A stretch of DNA of 64,000 nt, from contig NZ_CAHJXL010000001.1 in assembly GCF_903645315.1 (NCBI RefSeq), positions 3,236,083-3,300,082 of the forward strand, read 5' to 3'. Source of the stretch: Victivallis sp. Marseille-Q1083 (GTDB lineage Bacteria; Verrucomicrobiota; Lentisphaeria; Victivallales; Victivallaceae). Below, in pieces: positions 55,512 to 64,000 of the stretch. Position numbers and translations under genes: made by a program. The notes beneath the pieces are model-generated. The model was not told the origin of the DNA. It did not search any database and saw only the letters and a list, made by a program, of their open reading frames with translations. Each line of letters begins with the position of its first letter. Within the stretch, counting starts at the first letter, position 1.

Positions 55512-55562
55512 TTTCGATCATTCAGTCGAACTCCACAGCGGAGGAGCGATTTCATAGGATTG

Positions 55563-55587
55563 CCCGGCGGAAAAGGCCGGGTTTTTT
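55563..55587 (+). terminator. Rho-independent terminator
   Basis: CCCGGC and GCCGGG form a GC-rich stem around GGAAAAG, followed by TTTTTTG. It closes transcription downstream of the tRNA remnant. Confidence 0.8.
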
Positions 55588-55751
55588 GTTTTTGCGGCAT
55601 TGCCGCGGAGTTTTTTGCTTTCCACAGATTATGTCGCAGTATCGGGCGCCGGGCTGTAAGAAACTCTGATTGAGTGCCGGAATCAGTCGTCGGTTGATGT
55701 TGGCCGCAGCGCAGTTGAGTTATCCACTGACCGTAAAATGAGGTTTTTCAG

Positions 55752-56822
55752 ATGAACATTCGAGAGTTTGCCAAATTATGCGGGGTCGCTCCGACGACGG
55801 TTTCGCGCGCCCTCAACCGTCCTTTGGAAAAAGCGGAAGTCAGCCGGCAGGTTTATGAACGGATTCATGCGAAAGCGCAGGAGATCGGATTTCATGTGAA
55901 TTATCACGCGAAAGCGTTGTTCTCGGCAAAATCCAATACCATCGGCTGTATCGCCGGCGGACCGATGAATGTACTTTGCGGATTTTTTGTCGAAAGCATC
56001 ATGCCGACGTTGACCTCGCATGGCAAATCGTTTTTCATGTACCCTTGCAGCGGCGACCTGAAGCTCGAAGCGAAGGCTTTCGAGCTGATGCTGTACAACA
56101 AGGTCGAAGCGATCATCCACATTCCGGCTTTGCAGGAAGATCCGTCCCGCGGTTCGGGGCACATTGACGCGGTATTGAAAAAGTACCCGCATCGTCCGCC
56201 GATCGTTTCGGTTTACGGAGGCGCTTTATTCGACAACTGCTATCAGATTCGCGTTCCCGAATACCAGACCGGCCGGCAGGCCGCTCTGCGGCAACTGGCG
56301 TGCGGCTGCCGGAAGTTCGGAATCGTCAAGGCGCAGTTGACCAATCTTTACAGCCAGGAGCTGATCCGGGGCTATCGGGAAACTTTGCTGGAATGCGGCG
56401 TTCCGCCGGAGGAAATCCGCGAGGTCATCCTGCAGAACCCGATCCAGCCGGGGGCGTATGAGCCGTTTCGCGGCGTGGATGGCATCTGGTGCTGTTACCA
56501 CATCATGCTGGTGCTGACCTGCAGGCATCTGCAGGAGGTGTGTGATCTGAGCAAGCTCCAGGTCGATACCATTTTCGCCTATGAGCTGGAATGGTTCTAC
56601 AAAGATTTGCTGCCCTGTACGGCGACGACCGAATCGCCCCGCAATTTCCTTTGCTGGTTCGGCGGCCTGGTCATTCACAAATTCCATCTTCACGATTTGG
56701 GACGCCGGGCGGCGGAAATAGCGTTGAAACTTTGCGACGCCCCCGATATGTCGCCGCAAACGGAATATATCGACTTGATTCCCGAAACGTTCGAATACGG
56801 CAATAAGCCGAAAAAAGAATAG
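55752..56822 (+). CDS. LacI/GalR-family transcriptional regulator
   Basis: 356 residues. N-terminal HTH: NIREFAKLCGVAPTTVSRAL followed by a hinge helix region (YHAKALFSAKSNTIG). The rest is a periplasmic-binding-type effector domain (ESIMPTLTSHGKSFFMYPCS, PIVSVYGGALFDNC, YQTGRQAALRQLACG, GIVKAQLTNLYSQELIRGYR, DGIWCCYHIM). It is rich in Cys and less typical in the second half. Such regulators often control sugar-use genes; no target operon adjoins it, and its partner genes are sensor kinases. Confidence 0.88.
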   Translation: MNIREFAKLCGVAPTTVSRALNRPLEKAEVSRQVYERIHAKAQEIGFHVNYHAKALFSAKSNTIGCIAGGPMNVLCGFFVESIMPTLTSHGKSFFMYPCSGDLKLEAKAFELMLYNKVEAIIHIPALQEDPSRGSGHIDAVLKKYPHRPPIVSVYGGALFDNCYQIRVPEYQTGRQAALRQLACGCRKFGIVKAQLTNLYSQELIRGYRETLLECGVPPEEIREVILQNPIQPGAYEPFRGVDGIWCCYHIMLVLTCRHLQEVCDLSKLQVDTIFAYELEWFYKDLLPCTATTESPRNFLCWFGGLVIHKFHLHDLGRRAAEIALKLCDAPDMSPQTEYIDLIPETFEYGNKPKKE

Positions 56823-56933
56823 GCCGGCCGTTCCTTTCCAGCACCGTTCTGTTTTCAAAATTCGGATTCCTCCGAACCGCTTGATGGCACCGGACTTGAA
56901 GAGCGGCGTCGAAGCCGCCCGAAAAGTTGTGTC

Positions 56934-56961
56934 TTGCTTTTTCGTGGAAAGAGATTATATT
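56934..56961 (+). promoter_or_regulatory. Possible sigma-70 promoter of the hybrid kinase
   Basis: TTGCTT at 56934-56939 and TATATT at 56956-56961, 16 bases apart. If real, transcription starts after the ATG at 56964, so translation would begin at ATG 57024 or 57096. Confidence 0.45.
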
Positions 56962-56963
56962 GA

Positions 56964-59900
56964 ATGACAGAAGCTGCTGTATATCGCAGATGGCGATATT
57001 TTTTCAAATTGCAGGATGTGTTTATGGAGAATCGTTGCGTAAGCAACAGGATCGGAAAAAACAAAGATTTCTCCATAAAGAGCGGCCGACGGTACATGTA
57101 CCGTAAATATTTTCAATTCACTTTCCGAAGCGGGTTTTGTTCCGCAATCATTCATTCTGGACCGCGGAACGTTGCTCTTTTCATTCGGTGCCGGCGGGCG
57201 GCGTTCATTTTTTTGATTGGCGTATGCGGCATCGCCGTGATGCCGTCGTTCGGGGCCGACGAGGCGAAGCATATTCTGGTCATCAACTCCTATTCCGCCG
57301 CCGACCTGTGGACCCGGGATTTGATGAGCGGGCTGGAGGAAGCCGTCGGCTCCGGTCCCCTGCCGGTGAATTTCGACATTTTCGAGCTTGGTTTGCTTGC
57401 CCGCCCGGACAATGTTCCGGAGCCGGAGGATATCGCGGCACTGGCGAAGCGGCTGGAAGAGCGGAAGTTCGATCTGGTGATCGCCGAAAATAACGGCGCG
57501 GCCGATCTTTTCTTGGCCGGCCGATTGAAACTGCCGTCCGGAATGCCGCTTCTGCTGGCGAATTACCACGGCAAACTCGGGACTGCACGTCAAAAAGCGT
57601 TGAACGCAACCGGGATTCTGGCGCCGTTTCTGCCTTATGAAAACATCCGTTTCGGCCTGACTCTGCGTCCCGATACCGCCAGCATTATTCTGGTGGCCGG
57701 GACCGCATTTGACAACCCCGGCTGGAAGCCGTTTTATGAATTGATTCCGCCGGAGCTGCACGACAGAATAACGGTTGTCAGCGGCGGGACGCACACGACG
57801 GCCGAATTGCTGCACATCTTGGCGCAGCAGCCGCCGGAGAGCCTGCTGTTGTTTCATTCCTGGAGCGTACCTCGCGGGCAGGGGGCGGTTGACGGCAGTA
57901 AGATTCTGCCGGAAATTCGCCAGGTGTTTCCCGGCCTGATCTTTGGACGTTTCAAGTCTTATATCGACCTCGGCAGCAGCGGCGGCTGCGTGGCCTCCGG
58001 TATTGATCACGGCCGGCAGACGGGGGCGCTGGCGCTTCGGATTCTGCTGGGCGAAAAGGCTTGCGAAATTCCCTTTGAAAAAAGCGGCGCCACGCTGATA
58101 TTCAATGCGCCGGACCTGGAGAGGTTCCGGATTCCGCCCGCCCGCCTTCCGGCGGGAACGGAACTGGTCAATGTGCTGCCGAGTTTCTTCGAGCGGCATT
58201 ATGCGGAACTGATCCTGGCGGCGGCGGTTCTGCTGGCGGTTCTGCTGCTTTTTATCGCCGGTTTGCTCTTCCGGCGGCTGGCGCAGAAAAAAGTGAGAAT
58301 GATCATTGAACATTTGCCGTTCCGGATCGGCATCGTCGACCGTGCCGGTCATATTCTTTACGCCCATCTGCCCGGTGTTCCGCAGGAAATGGCCGGGGAG
58401 TCCAATGGACTGGCCGACCGGTTTCCGGAGCCGGCGGCGACGCTGTTTTCAGAAGCGATCCGGGAGGCCTTCGGCAGCGGCAGAAAGGTGGAGCGCGACT
58501 ATGAGGTTCTCGGGGCTTGCCGCCATGCGGAGTTTATCCGCCTGCCGCACAACAATCCGTTCCATACCGGCGTGGTGATGTGGATTTCCTGTGACCAAAC
58601 GGCAATCCGGGCGATGCACCAGAAAGCGGCGCAGATTGCCGAACGTTTCCGGCTGACCCTGGAAGCCATCGGCGACGGCGTAATTGTCACCGACCGGGAA
58701 GAATATGTAACTTTATGGAATCCGGTGGCGGCGGATTTGACCGGAATTGCCCGGGAAGAAGCTGTCGGTCGAAAACTCGGCGACGTGTTCCACCTTGTGA
58801 GCTATCTCGACGGAGGAAAAGTGGAATCCCCGCTGACGAAGGCGCTGCAGTGCAACACGATCGTGGAGATGGCCAATCATACCGATCTGATCGACAAGAA
58901 CGGCAACCGTCGTCATATTGCGGACAGCGCCTCTCCGATTCACGACGAGCAGGGAAAGGTCGCCGGCGCGGTTCTTGTCTTTCGCGACGTGACCGACGAA
59001 TATCGGAAACGCGACCGGATGCGCTTGCACAGCATCATCCTGAAAACGATCGGCGAAGCGGCCCGATTCGATTATTTCCATTGCGATGCCGCCGGGCAGG
59101 TGCTGGATAATTTCGTCGGAGAGGCTTATTGGCCGAGGTCCGGCGGACAGCCGTTGCTGCCGGCGGATTGGCTGCTGCCGGCCTTCTGCCAGGCTTTTGT
59201 CGACAAGTGGCGCCGGCTGCTTTCCGAAGACGCTTCGGAGATGGTCGTCCATTATGCGGCGGGCGACCCGAAACAGCCCCGCTATTTTGAGCTCCGGGCC
59301 GTAAAATCTTACAATCCGGACAGCCGCACCTGGGAGATTTTCGGTCTGATTCAGGATGTAACCGCGGCCCGGGAAGCGGAGTTCCGTTACCGCGACAATT
59401 TGAATCTGCTGCAGGGGATCATGGAAAATCTGCCGGGTTATATTTTTGTGAAAAATGCCGATGACGATTTCCGTTATCTGCTGGCGAACCGGAAGTTCGG
59501 TGAAATCGTCGGGTTGGACAGCAAGCTGCTGCCGGGCCGCACCGACCGGGAAATCTTTACCCGGGATCAAGCGGCGGTCCGGAAATTCCACGACGACGAT
59601 ACCGCACTGGCCGCTTCGGGGCAGCCGTTGAATATCCGGGAAATTTTTACGAACCGTTCCGGTGAACGTTCGGTGGTCCAGACCATCAAAAATGTGATTA
59701 CCAGGTCGGACGGCAAAAAGCTGCTGATCGGCATGGGCATGGACATCTCGAAACAGTATGAGCTGGAACTCGCGCAGAAACGCACCATTGAAGAATTGAA
59801 TAACTTCAGCAGCACGGAACGCATCATCAACCAGACGCTGACCCGGATTACGCTGGAGCCGAGCATGGAGCAGGCGATCAACGCCATGCTCCGCATTATG

Positions 59901-61865
59901 GGCGAAAACGCCGGAGCCGACCGGTGTTATATTTTCCGCTATCTGGACAGGGAGTGTACAAGATCCAGCAACGATTACGAATGGGTGCGCGACGGCATCG
60001 AGCCGCAGATCGACTGCTTGAAAGAGCAGGATATGACCTCTTATCAGGCCTGGACGACCGTACTGCAGCGGCGGCAGGAAATCATCATCGAAGACATGGA
60101 CCGGCCGCCGATCAGCCTGGAGAATACCGCCCGCGATATTCTGAAGCCGCAGGGTATCCAGTCGCTGCTGGCCAGCGGCATCTGGATCGACAATCGGCTT
60201 TACGGCTTTGTCGGCCTCGATTTTGTGGCGAGGAAGCAGAAGTTTTCGGAGAACAACGTTCATATGGTCCGCAGCATCGCCAATCTGTTTCTGCTGGCGC
60301 GGGAGCGGTTCCAGCAGCTTGAACAGCTTGCCGACAGCGTATCGCTGCAGCGGCAGATCGTCGATAACATCACCATTCCGATCGTTATCATGGATCTCGA
60401 TTACAATGTGGTGACCGCTAATCCGCGCGTCGCCGCCGATTGCGGCATTCCGGTGGGCCAACTGTCCGGTTTGAAGTGTTACAATGTGATGTGTCGCCGT
60501 TCGTCGCCGCCGCCGTGGTGTCCGGTCAGGCGGACTTTGGAGGACGGCTGCATGCACGTTCACGAAGCGGAGGTGAAAGACCGCCGGAAAATCATTACCG
60601 CGCAGCCGCTTTTTGACCGGCGGAATCAATTGATGTACGTCTTGAAGGTCGATATCGACGTTACCGAGCTCCAGCAGCAGAAACAGGAATTGCAGAAGGC
60701 CGTGGAGCAGGCGCGGGCGGCGGATCGCGCCAAAAGCTACTTCCTGGCGACGATGAGCCATGAGCTGCGGACGCCTCTGAATGCCGTCATCGGTTTTTCC
60801 GAGCTTCTGCGGCAGGGCGGCGTTCAGCCGCAGGAGCACGACGCCTATCTCGAATCCATCCATTTTGCCGGAACTGCGCTGTTGCACCTGATCAACGATG
60901 TGCTCGACCTCTCCAAACTCGAAGCCGAGCAGATGGAAATTCATGTGTCGAAGGTGAACGTGGCGGCGCTGATCGATGAGATCGCTTCGATCTTCCGCCT
61001 GAAAGCGAAGGAAAAGAACCTTCTCTTCTCGGTGGACCATGCCGGCCTGCGGTCACTGTATCATGTCGACAATCAGCGGCTGCGGCAGGTGCTGCTGAAT
61101 CTGATCGGCAACGCATTCAAGTTCACTCATGCAGGCGGCATATCGATCGAAGCGGCCTTTACCGCGCAGACGGAGGAGGCCGGCACCCTGCGCATCGCCG
61201 TGACTGATACCGGCATCGGCATCGCGCCGGAAAACCTCCGGCGGATTTTCGATCCTTTCGTCCAGGGGGATTCGATGCGCGGCGGGCGCGCCTACGAAGG
61301 TTCCGGCCTCGGTCTCGCGATCTCGCGGTGGCTGGTCGAGAAGATGGGGGGCCGGCTTTCCGTCACCAGCCGGCCGGAATGCGGCAGCACGTTTGTCGTT
61401 CAATTGGCCGACGTCCGTTTCGAAGCGGGCCGGGAAACGGCACCGGAGGAGCCGGTGGAGATGCCGTCGGCGGCGGTGGGCAATTGCCGGGTGCTGCTGG
61501 TGGATGATGTCTCGATGAATTTGAAGGTGCTGGCCGCCATGCTGAAAAAAATCCAGGTCGACAGCGAGTCGGCGACTTCCGGCGAGGAGGCTCTGAGGCG
61601 ATTGCGGCAGGACGGAAATTACGACATGGTTCTGACCGACCTCTGGATGCCGAAGATGAACGGCACGGAACTGGCGGAGCGCATCCGGGAAATCCCGGGA
61701 TTCGCCGCCATTCCGATCCTGGCCGTCACCGCCGACGCTCAGGTTCTGACCGAATTTCCGGATATCTTCCAGGGCGTGCTGCTCAAACCGATTACGCTGG
61801 ATCTGCTTCGCGATGCGTTGCGGCGGTATTGCCGTTTCGAATACACCGGAGAAAAGCAATCATGA
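56964..61865 (+). CDS. Hybrid sensor histidine kinase with periplasmic binding-type domain, PAS and GAF modules and receiver
   Basis: Up to 1633 residues. After a signal-like segment (FIFLIGVCGIAVMPSFGA) comes an ABC-substrate-binding-like domain (about 98-400; HILVINSYSAADLWTRD), a transmembrane helix (about 415-437), PAS domains near 440, 562 (LEAIGDGVIVTDREEY), 807 (MENLPGYIFVKNADDDF) and 1129, and a GAF domain near 958. The kinase core follows: MSHELRTPLNAVIGF with His1265, N-box LLNLIGNAFKFTH, DTGIGI, GSGLGLAI. A receiver with phospho-acceptor Asp about 1559 (VLTDLWMPKMNG) ends it. No Hpt or output domain is seen, so a further partner is needed. The start could be 57024 or 57096. Confidence 0.88.
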   Translation: MTEAAVYRRWRYFFKLQDVFMENRCVSNRIGKNKDFSIKSGRRYMYRKYFQFTFRSGFCSAIIHSGPRNVALFIRCRRAAFIFLIGVCGIAVMPSFGADEAKHILVINSYSAADLWTRDLMSGLEEAVGSGPLPVNFDIFELGLLARPDNVPEPEDIAALAKRLEERKFDLVIAENNGAADLFLAGRLKLPSGMPLLLANYHGKLGTARQKALNATGILAPFLPYENIRFGLTLRPDTASIILVAGTAFDNPGWKPFYELIPPELHDRITVVSGGTHTTAELLHILAQQPPESLLLFHSWSVPRGQGAVDGSKILPEIRQVFPGLIFGRFKSYIDLGSSGGCVASGIDHGRQTGALALRILLGEKACEIPFEKSGATLIFNAPDLERFRIPPARLPAGTELVNVLPSFFERHYAELILAAAVLLAVLLLFIAGLLFRRLAQKKVRMIIEHLPFRIGIVDRAGHILYAHLPGVPQEMAGESNGLADRFPEPAATLFSEAIREAFGSGRKVERDYEVLGACRHAEFIRLPHNNPFHTGVVMWISCDQTAIRAMHQKAAQIAERFRLTLEAIGDGVIVTDREEYVTLWNPVAADLTGIAREEAVGRKLGDVFHLVSYLDGGKVESPLTKALQCNTIVEMANHTDLIDKNGNRRHIADSASPIHDEQGKVAGAVLVFRDVTDEYRKRDRMRLHSIILKTIGEAARFDYFHCDAAGQVLDNFVGEAYWPRSGGQPLLPADWLLPAFCQAFVDKWRRLLSEDASEMVVHYAAGDPKQPRYFELRAVKSYNPDSRTWEIFGLIQDVTAAREAEFRYRDNLNLLQGIMENLPGYIFVKNADDDFRYLLANRKFGEIVGLDSKLLPGRTDREIFTRDQAAVRKFHDDDTALAASGQPLNIREIFTNRSGERSVVQTIKNVITRSDGKKLLIGMGMDISKQYELELAQKRTIEELNNFSSTERIINQTLTRITLEPSMEQAINAMLRIMGENAGADRCYIFRYLDRECTRSSNDYEWVRDGIEPQIDCLKEQDMTSYQAWTTVLQRRQEIIIEDMDRPPISLENTARDILKPQGIQSLLASGIWIDNRLYGFVGLDFVARKQKFSENNVHMVRSIANLFLLARERFQQLEQLADSVSLQRQIVDNITIPIVIMDLDYNVVTANPRVAADCGIPVGQLSGLKCYNVMCRRSSPPPWCPVRRTLEDGCMHVHEAEVKDRRKIITAQPLFDRRNQLMYVLKVDIDVTELQQQKQELQKAVEQARAADRAKSYFLATMSHELRTPLNAVIGFSELLRQGGVQPQEHDAYLESIHFAGTALLHLINDVLDLSKLEAEQMEIHVSKVNVAALIDEIASIFRLKAKEKNLLFSVDHAGLRSLYHVDNQRLRQVLLNLIGNAFKFTHAGGISIEAAFTAQTEEAGTLRIAVTDTGIGIAPENLRRIFDPFVQGDSMRGGRAYEGSGLGLAISRWLVEKMGGRLSVTSRPECGSTFVVQLADVRFEAGRETAPEEPVEMPSAAVGNCRVLLVDDVSMNLKVLAAMLKKIQVDSESATSGEEALRRLRQDGNYDMVLTDLWMPKMNGTELAERIREIPGFAAIPILAVTADAQVLTEFPDIFQGVLLKPITLDLLRDALRRYCRFEYTGEKQS

Positions 61866-64000
61866 CAACCGATTTATCTTGGAATGGGTGGGTATTCCTC
61901 CTGAGCTTTTTCGTGCTGGCCGAAGCCGCGGCGCTGGTCCTGCTGGTCCTGCGCTGCCGGAAATGGAAACGCTTGGCGGCGGCAAATGCCGAAAACAGCA
62001 CTTTCTACCGGGCCGTGCTGGACGACCTGCCGGGTTACGTGTTCATCAAAGATGCGGATGACAATTTTCGTTATCTGTATATGAACCGGAACTGCGAACA
62101 ACTGCCGGTGCAGGAAGCGACCGGCAACCTGGACGATGATATCCTTTTCGCCGGCGAAGCGGCGGATATCCGCGCACTGGATGCCGAAGTGATCCGTTCC
62201 GGCAGGGAAAGCATCGATTTCCGGGTCATGCGGACGCGCGACGGCCGGAAAATTGAAATGAAAATCTGGAAGCGGCTGTTGATTCGAAACGGTTCCCGGC
62301 TGCTGATCGGCATCAGTTCCGATATCACCTGCGAGCGGGAGCTGAAACGGCAACTGGCGGAACAGTTTCGCGAATTGGATGCTTCGCTGCAGGACGAACA
62401 GAGTATCAACCGTTGTCTGTCTTTGCTGGCGACGACGGATGACTTCGATTCCTGCGCTCAGTTCATCCTGGAGGAACTCGGCAACCGTTCCGGGGCCGAC
62501 CGCAGCGTTGCCTACCTGTTCGACCGGGAACGCCGGGAAGTCAAGCGGGCGCACGAATGGCGACGGGAAAATCTGCCGGTGTGGCCGTCGCGGGTTGAAG
62601 TGTTCGGCGGGGAAAAGTTCGACTATTTTCGGCGGGAACTCCAGGAGCGGCGGGAAATTGTGGTCGGCGGCGCAATGCCGCCGCCGGCGGGCCTGGAATT
62701 TCTGGCGGAACGGCTGCTCCGGCTTGGCGTGCATTCGATCATGATTGCCGGCATCTGGCTGAAAAATGAATTGACGGGCGTTATCTGTCTTTACCATATG
62801 GATGAGGCGCACCCATTTGTCGGGGCCGACCGCCACCGCCTCCGTAACGCCTGCAACTTGTATGCGCTGCTGATGGAGCGGGAACTGCGATTGCAGGAAA
62901 TCCAGGAAAGCAGTTCGTTGAAAGAGCAGATTTTCGCCAATATCGCGATGCCGGTGGTGATGTTCGATCTGGACTACAATATCGTGATGGTCAATCCGAC
63001 CGCCTGCGATGCGCTGAAACGCCCCGAAGCGGAAGTCGTCGGCCGGAAATGTTACGAAATGTTGTGCGATTGCGCCGCGCCGCCGCAGTGGTGTCCGCTG
63101 AAACGGGTTGCCGAGGAAAAACAGGCGGTCAGCATTGACTTTGCCGGACACGGCCGTCAATATCTCGTGACCGTGCAGCCGGTATTCGGCCGTGACGGCC
63201 GGATGATTTATGGCCTGGAAACCGCCGTCGATATTTTCGAGCAGTGGCGGCAGAAACAGGAGTTGACCATCAAGAACCTGCAACTGAACCGGGTTGCGGA
63301 GCTGGCGCGCATCACTTATTTCATCGGCGACGGCGAACTCGAGGTCAGGATCATCGGCGGCAACCGCGATATCGGTTTTTCCGGTTTCGAAGAGGCGCCG
63401 GTCAATTTGCTGCTGTGGACGATTCCCGAGGACCGGCCCGAATTGCAGCGGCAGCGCGATCTGATCGTTTCGGGACGACAGGACTACGCGGAACTGGTTT
63501 GCCGCTCCGATTCCAGCGGCATGCGCCGGACTTTCCGGCTGTTGGTGGCCAGGGATTGCGACAGCGGGTGCCATTTCGGTTTCATTCAGGATATCACTGC
63601 CGATATTGCGCTGGAGAATGAACACAAAGAATTGATCCGTTCCCTCGAGGGCTACGTGGAAAATGAGCGGGTTATGAATTCCTGTCTGTCGCAGATCATG
63701 CTGGAAGAGGATTTCGACCGGAATGTCGGCAGTATTCTGCGGATTATTGCCGCCCAACTGGGGGGCGACCGCGCCTGGCTGGGGACTTTCGACGAATTCG
63801 GGCGGAAGTTTGCGATAACCCACGAATGGTTCGACCAGGCGTTTTCGGCGCTGCTGGGACAGGTCGATTCCGGATTGACCGCCCAGTTTCTGCAGTGGTA
63901 CGGCCGGTTCCAATGCGATGGGCTGCTGATGGTCTCCGACACGGAGGACCGGGAGTTCGGCGACAGGCTGCGGAGCATCGGCTGCCGGACGTTGATCGGC
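61862..64000 (+). CDS. PAS/GAF sensor protein, 3' end outside window
   Basis: ATG 61862 overlaps the kinase stop (ATGA) and the frame is open to the last base (713 codons). An N-terminal membrane helix (WVFLLSFFVLAEAAALVLLV) is followed by a PAS domain (LDDLPGYVFIKDADDNFRYL), a GAF domain (about 190-340, GNRSGADRSVAYLFDRERRE), a second PAS (MPVVMFDLDYNIVMVNPTAC), another PAS-like region and a second GAF. It shares its PAS/GAF style with the upstream kinase, so the two probably act in one pathway. Its output (kinase, cyclase or other) lies outside the window. Confidence 0.85.
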   Translation, partial: MTTDLSWNGWVFLLSFFVLAEAAALVLLVLRCRKWKRLAAANAENSTFYRAVLDDLPGYVFIKDADDNFRYLYMNRNCEQLPVQEATGNLDDDILFAGEAADIRALDAEVIRSGRESIDFRVMRTRDGRKIEMKIWKRLLIRNGSRLLIGISSDITCERELKRQLAEQFRELDASLQDEQSINRCLSLLATTDDFDSCAQFILEELGNRSGADRSVAYLFDRERREVKRAHEWRRENLPVWPSRVEVFGGEKFDYFRRELQERREIVVGGAMPPPAGLEFLAERLLRLGVHSIMIAGIWLKNELTGVICLYHMDEAHPFVGADRHRLRNACNLYALLMERELRLQEIQESSSLKEQIFANIAMPVVMFDLDYNIVMVNPTACDALKRPEAEVVGRKCYEMLCDCAAPPQWCPLKRVAEEKQAVSIDFAGHGRQYLVTVQPVFGRDGRMIYGLETAVDIFEQWRQKQELTIKNLQLNRVAELARITYFIGDGELEVRIIGGNRDIGFSGFEEAPVNLLLWTIPEDRPELQRQRDLIVSGRQDYAELVCRSDSSGMRRTFRLLVARDCDSGCHFGFIQDITADIALENEHKELIRSLEGYVENERVMNSCLSQIMLEEDFDRNVGSILRIIAAQLGGDRAWLGTFDEFGRKFAITHEWFDQAFSALLGQVDSGLTAQFLQWYGRFQCDGLLMVSDTEDREFGDRLRSIGCRTLIG

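Noticed and set aside
58713-61040. 775-codon minus-strand open frame opposite the hybrid kinase, and 61874-63913 opposite the next sensor
   Set aside because: The plus strand encodes clear kinase, PAS and GAF domains; the minus frames have no recognisable domains and reflect high GC.

Overview
The window reads as part of a Gram-negative PVC-group chromosome, most likely Lentisphaerae (Victivallales-like). The basis is a pseudopilin with the H-X9-DG motif, typical of Planctomycetes and Lentisphaerae, together with GC-rich core genes that have strong GGAGG ribosome sites, lipobox lipoproteins and large PAS/GAF hybrid kinases. This assignment is an inference; no rRNA or other marker gene is present.

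Region 1 (1-12.3 kb) is mostly ordinary chromosome: a translationally coupled radical SAM pair, a WrbA-like flavoprotein, a group II intron placed directly after the flavoprotein terminator, a fusion of a DUF454 membrane domain to an H-X9-DG pseudopilin, a clade III catalase directly upstream of that fusion, an HSL-type alpha/beta hydrolase, a secreted coiled-coil protein, a dead transposase and a MmcQ/YjbR gene coupled to a truncated peptidase-E-like gene.

Region 2 (12.3-33.7 kb) is the main find: a polymorphic-toxin locus. It starts with one full-length Rhs/YD-repeat lipoprotein of 2154 residues. Downstream, in the same orientation, are several orphan pieces of its GC-rich core, each fused to a different AT-rich C-terminal domain and followed by a small gene for a membrane or lipoprotein-like product, the candidate immunity protein. 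Different orphans begin at different points of the parental core, as expected if toxin tips are swapped by homologous recombination. Some tips carry recognisable catalytic patterns: a His...Cys pair of permuted-papain type, His/Cys pairs of caspase-like type (twice), and an HxxxDxxxH phospholipase C-like motif. One toxin is cut by an IS whose 14-bp direct repeats allow the original frame to be rebuilt exactly.

Region 3 (28-55.4 kb) overlaps this and is an insertion-sequence graveyard: three IS1380 copies, two copies of one IS4-type element and a further IS4 element, a broken IS66, two diverged IS5 (IS427-type) copies, three kinds of IS630, an internally deleted IS5-like element and IS256 relics. 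Toxin tails and candidate immunity genes lie between them, including a minus-strand pair. The region ends at the 3' half of a tRNA-Lys gene, a possible integration boundary.

Region 4 (55.5-64 kb) returns to GC-rich chromosome: a LacI-family regulator, a 1633-residue hybrid histidine kinase with a periplasmic binding-type sensor domain, and a second overlapping PAS/GAF sensor that runs off the window.
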